Source of the DNA: a virus
DNA length: 25,410 bases
IMG/VR virus record: IMGVR_UViG_3300008516_000240
Coordinates: 1 to 25,410 of that record
Reading direction: 5' to 3' (one strand)
A program made the translations under genes and the position numbers. Every line of letters begins with the position of its first letter. The first letter of the stretch is position 1. This document shows, piece after piece, positions 12,938 to 17,971 of the stretch. A model generated the notes under the pieces. That model saw only the letters and a list, made by a program, of their open reading frames with translations, did not search any database and was not told the DNA's origin.

Positions 12938-14341
12938 TCAGGCAACACTGATATACGGCTGGGCCGGCCGGATCTGCCCGGCCCGCAGGGCCAGGGCGCA
13001 GGCCCATGCGATGTCGCAGTGGCTGCGGTCGTCGAGTGGGTTACCGGTCTCGGCCAACTTCAGGTTCGCCCCCTCGCCCTCCCGCTGGAGGGCGTACACG
13101 TCCGTGGCCACGAACTTCGCCGGCCCGCCCGTCGGCGGGATGGCCTGGCCCGCGTCGTCGTAGGTCGTCATCAGCAGCGAGCCGAGCTCGCGTTTCGATT
13201 TGCCGGAAAAGTCCAGCCCCTCCCAGCGGCCGGGATAGCGGGCCGCCAGTGTCTCGTTGGAGTCCATGCCCAACCCGGTCGAATCGCCCATGCCGACGCC
13301 GTCGCGGCGGGCGTCCATGGCCTCGCCGATGATCGTCCGCTGCAACGCGAACTCGGTATCGTGCATCACCACCAGCCGGCGGAGCCGCTTGAGGCCCGCC
13401 GGATCGGCGGTGTTGATCCACAGGACGCTCAGATGGCCCCGGCGGGCGACGTCCCAGCCCATCTCCGGCCGCCCGCCGTCGGCCAGGCCGGCGGCGGCCG
13501 CCCCGGCCCGCCAGCCCGCCCCGGCCTCGATCCGCAGCAGGTCGAAGGGCCGGCCGGCGCCCAACTCGCCGGCGGCGACGAGCTGGCCCCACTTGACCAG
13601 GGCCTCCAGGTCGCCGGAAAATTCCAGCTCGTACTCGCGCCGCCACCCAACCTCGTCGCCGTACACCCGCCGCAGATCCTCGATCGTGATCGGCCGGCCC
13701 CCCTCGCCCGTCAGGGGCATCCCCTCGGCGACGGCCTGGTGGATGTCCACGCGGTGGACGCTGTAGGTTTCGGGGGCGCTTACGAGTTCGAAAAATTTCG
13801 TGTTCTTGCCGCGGGGCGTGCTGATGACCACCACGCGGAATCCGCGCGTGGCGAGGGGAAACACGACCCGCCAGTGATCGTAACCGCCGCCGGGAAACAG
13901 GCCGAACTCGGTGAATATGATGTTGCCGGTCAGGCCGGCCAGTGTGTCGGGGTCGCGGCCGGGCAGGGCGGTCACCGACCCGCCGCCGGGCAGTGTCAGG
14001 GTGTGGGAGCGGCGCGAAAACCAGTGGTCGATCCAGCGATCGTACTCGCTGTACTCGGCGCTCGCCTGGCCGATCCCGCCGGTGATTTCCAACGCCCGCT
14101 TGAAAACGTCCGAGACCTTCACGCACTTGGCGAACGTCGCGTCGGCCTGGCGCTGGGTCAAGCTGACGATATACCAGTCCTGGCCCGTCCGCAGGGCGTG
14201 ATCGACGGCCAGAGCGGCGCTCGTGAAATCCTTGCCGGACTGGCGGCACCAGCAGGCGACCAGCACCCGCGCCGGGTCGGCAAAGAATCGCTGCTGGTAT
14301 GGGTACAGGCGGATGACGGATTGTTCGGTGGCGGTGGTCAT
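12938..14341 (-). CDS. Terminase large subunit (Mu gp28-like)
   Basis: The product is 467 residues. The ATPase half has a Walker A-like WCRQSGKDF (residues 31-39), a Walker B-type strand ending in Glu145 (GNIIFTEFGLF) and a coupling motif ISTPRGKN (173-180). The nuclease half has three acidic positions of the RNase H-like fold: Asp297 (EMGWDVARRGHLSVLW), Asp353 (GMGDSTGLG) and Asp443 (DDRSHCDIAW). It packages DNA into heads and cuts it. In Mu-like phages it follows the DUF3486 gene, as here. The next virion gene is 1 kb away because the plus-strand cassette lies between. No clear ribosome binding site is seen; tandem TGACG units precede the start. Confidence 0.9.
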   Translation of the reverse strand: MTTATEQSVIRLYPYQQRFFADPARVLVACWCRQSGKDFTSAALAVDHALRTGQDWYIVSLTQRQADATFAKCVKVSDVFKRALEITGGIGQASAEYSEYDRWIDHWFSRRSHTLTLPGGGSVTALPGRDPDTLAGLTGNIIFTEFGLFPGGGYDHWRVVFPLATRGFRVVVISTPRGKNTKFFELVSAPETYSVHRVDIHQAVAEGMPLTGEGGRPITIEDLRRVYGDEVGWRREYELEFSGDLEALVKWGQLVAAGELGAGRPFDLLRIEAGAGWRAGAAAAGLADGGRPEMGWDVARRGHLSVLWINTADPAGLKRLRRLVVMHDTEFALQRTIIGEAMDARRDGVGMGDSTGLGMDSNETLAARYPGRWEGLDFSGKSKRELGSLLMTTYDDAGQAIPPTGGPAKFVATDVYALQREGEGANLKLAETGNPLDDRSHCDIAWACALALRAGQIRPAQPYISVA

Positions 14342-14365
14342 GTTACGTCACGTCACGTCACATCC
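14342..14365. repeat. Short tandem GTCAC repeats before the terminase start
   Basis: Three GTCAC units in a row (TGACG on the coding strand) lie immediately upstream of the terminase ATG, where a ribosome binding site would be expected. Confidence 0.6.
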
Positions 14366-14380
14366 ATCCTGACACGAATA

Positions 14381-14408
14381 CGCGCTTCCCTACGGGGCGC
14401 GGTTAAAC
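14381..14408. repeat. Family B half repeat
   Basis: CGCGCTTCCCTACGGGGCGC followed by GGTTAAAC is the right half of family B. A family C half copy follows, both between the terminase and gp27-like genes. Confidence 0.8.
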
Positions 14409-14418
14409 AAATATCGCA

Positions 14419-14448
14419 ATCTCTCTGTGTCCTCTGTGCCTCTGTGGC
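14419..14448. repeat. Family C half repeat
   Basis: TCTCTCTGTGTCCTCTGTGC followed by CTCTGTGGC is the right arm of family C, ending just before the stop codon of the gp27-like gene. Confidence 0.75.
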
Positions 14449-14454
14449 GGTCTT

Positions 14455-15093
14455 TCACGCCGCGTCTCCGAAGACCGCCCGGCGGATCTCGGCGATCTGC
14501 TCGGGGGTGAGTCCGCGGCCGTCGGCGGCCGGGGCGGTCGCCGCCTTCATCTGCTCGTCGAATCGGCGCTGCATCTCCGCCACCCGCGCCCCGATCAGAT
14601 CCGTCTCGGCGGCCGTCTTCCGCAGCCGCCCGAGCACGTCGATCATCTGGATGATCTGCCCGCCCGTCAGGTCGCGCAGGGCCGCCGCCGGCAGCTCGCT
14701 CAATGCCTCGAACAGGACCTGTGCGGCCAGGGCCGTGCCGCCGGCCAGGACGTCGGCGACGCCCGCGGCCGTGGCGGCCTCCATCACCGCCCGCGCCCGC
14801 TCGGCGGCCAGCCAGATCGCCTCCTCGCGGTCGATCAGGGCCCGGCGGTTGCGGGCGATGCTCGAGCGGCCGACGCGGCAGCCCAGGTCGCCCAGCCAGG
14901 CGGTGAGATCGTCCAGCGTGTGCGTCTGCGTATCGCGCAGCCGCCGCTCGTACTGGGCCCACAACTTGTCGCGGGCGGCGCGGGCGCCCTCGTGAGCAGC
15001 CACCGCCTCCGGCGTGGGATCGGCCAGCCCCGCCTGGCGGCCGGCCAGGCGGGCTAACTCGTCGTACGGCTTGTAACGGGTCATCTTCGGCAC
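14455..15093 (-). CDS. Mu gp27-like (DUF3486) protein, probable small terminase role
   Basis: The product is 212 residues, starting at a GTG (15093) with GGAG 11 bases upstream; an ATG nine bases later (15084) is an alternative. The segment HTLDDLTAWLGDLGCRVGRS followed by SIARNRRALIDR matches the DUF3486 pattern, a helix-turn-helix-like N-terminus ahead of a long helical region. The remainder is helical (AEMQRRFDEQMKAAT). The gene sits directly upstream of the terminase large subunit, as gp27 does before gp28 in Mu-like phages. A small terminase or DNA-recognition role is widely assumed for this position but not shown here. Confidence 0.75.
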   Translation of the reverse strand: MPKMTRYKPYDELARLAGRQAGLADPTPEAVAAHEGARAARDKLWAQYERRLRDTQTHTLDDLTAWLGDLGCRVGRSSIARNRRALIDREEAIWLAAERARAVMEAATAAGVADVLAGGTALAAQVLFEALSELPAAALRDLTGGQIIQMIDVLGRLRKTAAETDLIGARVAEMQRRFDEQMKAATAPAADGRGLTPEQIAEIRRAVFGDAA

Positions 15094-15107
15094 GATTGTC
15101 GCTTCTC

Positions 15108-15155
15108 CATGCGCACTTAAGTACGCATGCCGGCACGCGCGGTTAACCGCGCGTG
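15108..15155. repeat. Family A twin-palindrome repeat, copy 6
   Basis: CATGCGCACTTAAGTACGCA (plus TG; one stem mismatch) and CACGCGCGGTTAACCGCGCG (plus TG) are joined by CCGG. It lies between the gp27-like and winged-helix genes. Both TTAA centres are intact. Confidence 0.9.
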
Positions 15156-15183
15156 GAACGTGCGCGAATCATCACGCACGTTC
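15156..15183. other. Hairpin at the 3' end of the winged-helix gene
   Basis: GAACGTGCG and CGCACGTTC form a 9-bp stem that overlaps the stop codon at 15172-15174 and abuts family A copy 6. It has no T-run. Confidence 0.6.
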
Positions 15184-15507
15184 GGCGCCCGTGAACTCGT
15201 CGATCTTCGCCCAGGGGCAGCCGGCGCGGAAAAAGTCCCGGCCACGGCTCTTGATTTTGTACCCCTTCATGGGCATGGGCCCGACGTCCGGCACGTCGTG
15301 GACGCCGATCATGCCGTCCTCGATCAGGTCGGCGATCTCGGCGTCGATCTCCTCGCGGCCGTAGGGCACGCGGCCGTCGGAGAAGGCGTCGTAAATGTGG
15401 CGGGCCAGGACGGCGATGTCGGGGCTGGCCGCGCCGCAGTTGTGCAGCACGTGCAGTATGACCTCGCGGATGGAGCGGCTACGCAGGACCGCGTGGCTGA
15501 GCGCCAT
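15172..15507 (-). CDS. Small winged-helix protein (Mu gp26-like, ArsR-type)
   Basis: The start chosen is the ATG at 15507 (MALSHAVLRSRSIREVILHV), which has GGAG six bases upstream. The 111-residue product looks like a winged helix: a helical part, IDAEIADLIEDGMIGVHDVP as recognition helix plus wing, and a final strand at KGYKIKSRGRDFFR. In Mu-like phages a small ArsR-type winged-helix gene lies between the DUF2730 and DUF3486 genes, exactly as here. Its role in those phages is not established. The gene overlaps the upstream membrane-protein gene by 29 bases, so the two are likely cotranscribed. Confidence 0.72.
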   Translation of the reverse strand: MALSHAVLRSRSIREVILHVLHNCGAASPDIAVLARHIYDAFSDGRVPYGREEIDAEIADLIEDGMIGVHDVPDVGPMPMKGYKIKSRGRDFFRAGCPWAKIDEFTGAERA

Positions 15508-15922
15508 TGTGTTTCTCCAGGGCGGCCATCCGGCCGCGCATGTTCTCAATCTTCCCCACCGCGTCGGTCACCCGGCCGTGGACCTGCTCGATGCGGTCGG
15601 CCTGGCGGCTATCCATCTCGTCCAGCCGCGTCAGCACCGCCTGCTGCGACCCGGCGGCGTCGGCTATGAGCCGGGCGATGTCGCCCCGGCTGGCGTAGTT
15701 GTGGGCGGCGCGGAGCTCGCACTCGGTGCGCTGCTGGCGGGCCTCGGCGATGGCGTCGGCGTGGTCGCGGTCGCCGGTTTCGAGCTTCTCCACCCGCTTG
15801 GCGATGTCGCGGAGCTGGTTTTTCAGGACAAAGACGGTGATCCCGCCGATGGCCAGGCCGATGATCACGGAGCTGATGAGCTTTTCCGCGATGCCCTCGA
15901 TGGAGATCTCGGCGAGGTTCAT
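15479..15922 (-). CDS. Membrane-anchored coiled-coil protein (Mu gp25/DUF2730-like)
   Basis: The product is 147 residues. An N-terminal membrane helix (about residues 14-34, core SSVIIGLAIGGITVFVL) is followed by a long charged coiled coil (RDIAKRVEKLETGDRDHADA onward). This layout matches DUF2730 proteins such as Mu gp25 and precedes the winged-helix and gp27-like genes in the same order as in Mu. It is also the shape of an inner-membrane spanin, which would place it in lysis; the order favours the gp25 reading. It is the first gene after the late promoter and starts just after a hairpin (15934-15950). Confidence 0.68.
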   Translation of the reverse strand: MNLAEISIEGIAEKLISSVIIGLAIGGITVFVLKNQLRDIAKRVEKLETGDRDHADAIAEARQQRTECELRAAHNYASRGDIARLIADAAGSQQAVLTRLDEMDSRQADRIEQVHGRVTDAVGKIENMRGRMAALEKHNGAQPRGPA

Positions 15923-15933
15923 GGGGCCCCCCT

Positions 15934-15950
15934 GGGCCGCGATGCGGCCC
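15934..15950. repeat. Triloop hairpin preceding family A copy 7
   Basis: GGGCCGC and GCGGCCC form a 7-bp perfect stem around the loop GAT. It abuts family A copy 7, as in the portal copies, and lies just upstream of the gp25-like start. Confidence 0.7.
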
Positions 15951-15998
15951 CACGCTCACTTAAGTGAGCGTGCCGGCACGCGCAGTTAACTGCGCGTG
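15951..15998. repeat. Family A twin-palindrome repeat, copy 7
   Basis: CACGCTCACTTAAGTGAGCG (plus TG) and CACGCGCAGTTAACTGCGCG (plus TG) are joined by CCGG. It lies in the late leader with both TTAA centres intact. The first stem carries paired changes (GCTCAC/GTGAGC) relative to other copies. Confidence 0.9.
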
Positions 15999-16204
15999 TG
16001 GCCGCGCGTGGGAAAAACGGTTGCCGCGGGGCCGGAACGCCCCGTCGGATCCTCCGGCGAGGATCCCCGCGGCCAGCCGCTACTCCCGGCGTCCATTCCA
16101 CGTCCATGCCTGTCGTCCGTGTCGGCCGCGACGTGGCGGCCCATCCATGGGTGTCGCGGCCGGCCGATCCCTCACGGCCCGACTCCGTCAGGCCGATAGG
16201 CTGG
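15999..16204. other. Non-coding leader of the late operon with stacked hairpins
   Basis: No convincing gene is seen between 15923 and 16300. The stretch holds family A copy 7 and a nested hairpin region at 16024-16072 (outer CCGCGGGG/CCCCGCGG; inner GGATCCTC/CGGC/GAGGATCC). The late promoter and a possible terminator complete it. Short frames here have no ribosome binding sites. Confidence 0.55.
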
Positions 16205-16234
16205 GTTATACCGGGATGACAGGTGCGGCGTCAA
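16205..16234 (-). promoter_or_regulatory. Near-consensus sigma-70 promoter for the late arm
   Basis: On the minus strand, TTGACG (16229-16234) and TATAAC (16205-16210) are separated by 18 bases. It points toward the gp25-like gene and the rest of the virion arm. It shares TTGACGCCG and GGTATAA with the cassette promoter at 11948, though without the complete palindrome. Confidence 0.65.
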
Positions 16235-16243
16235 CGGAATTCG

Positions 16244-16285
16244 AAAAAAAAAATCCGGGGATGTCGGACGACGGAGAAGCCGTCG
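16244..16285 (-). terminator. Possible weak terminator after the repressor operon
   Basis: On the minus strand a CGACGG/CCGTCG hairpin (16269-16285) is followed 15 bases later by ten T residues (16244-16253), with a 4-bp stem directly before them. The spacing is poor for an intrinsic terminator, so this is tentative. Confidence 0.35.
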
Positions 16286-16300
16286 GAGGGAATCGCGGGC

Positions 16301-16540
16301 TCAGCTTTCGCTATTGCTGGTAATCTGGCCTCGCAAAACCAGAAGGCACAACGCGCTAAGGAGCCAGGCCACGCTGTCCAGGGCGACCCGAATTGCCTCA
16401 AGCAGGCCGAGCTGATCGGCTGGCTCGCCCCAGCGTGGGCCGCGGAGGCCAGGGACGAAAAAAGCCCCCGCGAATGCCATCCCCGCCAGCAGTAAAAGGA
16501 TGAACCTCGCGTCGCGCCGCTTGTCTCTCTGGATGCTCAT
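16301..16540 (-). CDS. Small two-helix membrane protein cotranscribed with the repressor
   Basis: The 79-residue product has two membrane segments: residues 13-29 (FILLLLAGMAFAGAFFV) and about 50-70 (core LDSVAWLLSALCLLVL). A short charged loop lies between them and the N-terminus is basic. Its ATG overlaps the repressor stop codon (ATGA), so it is translationally coupled to the repressor and likely expressed in the lysogen. That context suits a superinfection-exclusion or other lysogen-expressed membrane protein. A holin is the alternative, since it is on the same strand as the late genes. No family is recognised. Confidence 0.65.
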   Translation of the reverse strand: MSIQRDKRRDARFILLLLAGMAFAGAFFVPGLRGPRWGEPADQLGLLEAIRVALDSVAWLLSALCLLVLRGQITSNSES

Positions 16541-16938
16541 GCGCCTTTCTCCTGGCCGCTCGCGGGCGGCTTGGCCGGGCCTTCCCCTGGGGCGACCGGG
16601 CGCGGCTTGAGCCGTTCTAATTCATCGGCCAGCCACTTGGCCCGCCACCGCTGAATCAATGCGTCCTTTAATTGCTCCTCGCTCGCCATCAGCAACGGAT
16701 CGTCGAGGCCGAACAGAAAGTCCAGCGACAGACCGTGCTCCCAAGCGACCTGCGCAATCCCGACGAGGTGTTGCAGGGACAAGCCCTTGGCGATGCCGCC
16801 CTCCAACCGCGTCAGGACGTCGTCGGAGCCGGCGCCGATGCGATTGGCCATCTGCGATTGCGTGAGGCCCGCCGCCTTGCGAAGCTGGCGCAGGCGGTGG
16901 CGAAATATCTCCAAGTGGGGACCAGGTTTGTGGTGCAT
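16537..16938 (-). CDS. XRE-family repressor-like regulator
   Basis: This 133-residue protein has an N-terminal Cro/CI-type helix-turn-helix (about residues 12-70): RHRLRQLRKAAGLTQSQMAN leads to a recognition segment at GSDDVLTRLEGG. A helical region (LVGIAQVAWEHGLSLDFLFG) and a Pro-rich tail follow. It lies at the divergence point between the two arms, opposite a second small HTH protein, which is the classic repressor/Cro arrangement. It probably keeps the early arm silent. There is no LexA-like protease domain, so induction would not be by self-cleavage. The binding site is not certain. Confidence 0.8.
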   Translation of the reverse strand: MHHKPGPHLEIFRHRLRQLRKAAGLTQSQMANRIGAGSDDVLTRLEGGIAKGLSLQHLVGIAQVAWEHGLSLDFLFGLDDPLLMASEEQLKDALIQRWRAKWLADELERLKPRPVAPGEGPAKPPASGQEKGA

Positions 16939-16957
16939 AATTTTTTTTCGCTTTTCT

Positions 16958-16987
16958 CTGGACGTATTCGCATTTTTCGAGTATCCT
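16958..16987 (+). promoter_or_regulatory. Candidate early promoter in the repressor/Ner intergenic region
   Basis: CTGGAC and TATCCT are separated by 18 bases upstream of the Ner-like gene. An imperfect inverted repeat (TATTCG, then seven bases, then CGAGTA) overlaps it and may be an operator. Both matches are weak. Confidence 0.35.
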
Positions 16988-17010
16988 CCGTGTTAGGTGA
17001 GAACGATCGC

Positions 17011-17316
17011 ATGAAACGCAGGTCCGCAAATCCCGGCCAAGGTCCATTCGACCGCGTAAAATGCGGGCCAAACGACATGGTATCACTTCCCGGCGCCCTC
17101 GTCAAGTCAAAAATTGTCGCCGCCGGCCTGACCATGGGGCAGGTGGCGGCGGCGGCAAATATTTCACGGCCGGCCCTGAGCAACTATCTCTCGGGCAGGC
17201 GCCGCAACTGGCGGGGGCAGATCGCAATCTGGATCGCGTTCCTGGACCTCACCGGCAGCAAGATCACCCTGGAAGCGTTCTGGGGCCAGCTGCTGACCGA
17301 AAGGATGGCCGGATGA
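17011..17316 (+). CDS. Ner/Cro-like HTH regulator
   Basis: The ATG at 17011 has AGGTGAGA upstream; a longer frame from 16672 overlaps the repressor gene and is rejected. The 101-residue product has a helix-turn-helix at about residues 29-60: IVAAGLTMGQVAAAANISRP then ALSNYLSGRRRN. It is divergent from the XRE repressor and first in the early arm, the place held by ner in Mu. Such proteins down-regulate early transcription. The stop overlaps the next start (ATGA). Whether it is Ner or Cro in type cannot be decided from the sequence. Confidence 0.78.
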   Translation: MKRRSANPGQGPFDRVKCGPNDMVSLPGALVKSKIVAAGLTMGQVAAAANISRPALSNYLSGRRRNWRGQIAIWIAFLDLTGSKITLEAFWGQLLTERMAG

Positions 17317-17528
17317 TAAATCCCATCAATCGCGCTACGCGGAAACTCTGGTGTGTGCAAATCCGATATGAAGATGACGACGGCGAGCACTACCTGGAGG
17401 TGCTTGGATCGGCGACTGACCTGTTGGCGGCTCGGGATGCCGCCACGCGGTGGTACGAAGCGTCGCGATTTGGGGCTTGCCCGGCCGAGATCGAAAGCAT
17501 TCGAGCGATCGGTGACAGACACTTTTAG
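17313..17528 (+). CDS. Small early protein (unknown)
   Basis: The 71-residue product starts MINPINRATRKLWCVQIRYE at an ATG overlapping the previous stop, with AAGGAT upstream. It has a beta-like N-terminal half (KLWCVQIRYEDDDGEHYLEV) and a helical second half (DLLAARDAATRWYEASRFG). The pattern resembles small single-domain phage proteins but no family is recognised. The stop codon borders a half copy of family C. Cotranscription with the Ner-like gene is likely. Confidence 0.65.
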   Translation: MINPINRATRKLWCVQIRYEDDDGEHYLEVLGSATDLLAARDAATRWYEASRFGACPAEIESIRAIGDRHF

Positions 17529-17529
17529 C

Positions 17530-17563
17530 TGTGTGACCTCTGCGCCCTCTGTGTCCTCTGTGT
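17530..17563. repeat. Family C half repeat
   Basis: GTGTGACCTCTGCGCCCTCT followed by GTGTCCTCTGTGTA is a diverged right arm of family C, between two early genes. Confidence 0.7.
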
Positions 17564-17581
17564 AAATGAAAGGGCTTGCCA

Positions 17582-17968
17582 ATGACGCCCCCAGCGAGCT
17601 TGCCGGCGGATAAATTCGACGTCCCCTGCGAGACCGGCGAGGCGGTGGTGATCCGGGCGACAATCCGCCCGGGGCGGATGCTATCGATCGGGCCGATCAC
17701 CATCCACTGGCGCGACGGCATCGTCGCCATCATCGGCCCCGGCCCGACCACCACCACCATCGGTCCCAAGTCCGGCTCCGGTGGCCGCGAGGGCGAGGTC
17801 GTCTCGGCCGCCCTGTCCGGCGGGCCCCTGCCGGAGATCGTCGATATTGCGCCGGCCCACGATGCGTTTAACCGCAACCCAGAGGGGAGCGCGGACCCCC
17901 GCCCCCCCGTCCTCCGCCTCGGCCCCGGCGGTGACTACGTCCGCGACGTGCATCCGGAGGATCTATAG
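17582..17968 (+). CDS. Small early protein with an in-frame family B repeat (unknown)
   Basis: The ATG at 17582 follows AAAGGG; a TTG two codons earlier is less likely. The 128-residue product begins MTPPASLPADKFDVPCETGE and is beta-like. It contains a motif also common in small phage DNA-binding beta proteins (ITIHWRDGIVAIIGPGPTTT), and the middle is Gly-rich. About residues 95-105 (AFNRNPEGSA) come from the left half of family B. The stop lies three bases before the transposase start. A DNA-transposition accessory role is possible from position but unproven. Confidence 0.6.
   Translation: MTPPASLPADKFDVPCETGEAVVIRATIRPGRMLSIGPITIHWRDGIVAIIGPGPTTTTIGPKSGSGGREGEVVSAALSGGPLPEIVDIAPAHDAFNRNPEGSADPRPPVLRLGPGGDYVRDVHPEDL
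17864..17893. repeat. Family B half repeat, in frame in the gene before the transposase
   Basis: GCGTTTAACCGCAACCCAGA followed by GGGGAGCGCG is the left half of family B. It is read as AFNRNPEGSA near the C-terminus of the small early protein. Confidence 0.78.
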
Positions 17969-17971
17969 TCG

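Noticed and set aside
12827-14995. A long plus-strand open frame (722 codons) opposite the terminase and gp27-like genes
   Set aside because: It is antisense to two well-supported genes, has Pro/Arg/Gly-rich low-complexity content and no ribosome binding site. Long antisense frames are expected at this GC content.
15964-16323. A plus-strand gene in the late leader
   Set aside because: It starts within a family A repeat, has no ribosome binding site and runs opposite the late promoter.
16672-17316. A longer Ner-like protein starting at 16672
   Set aside because: The extension overlaps the repressor gene on the other strand, and a good ribosome binding site precedes the ATG at 17011.
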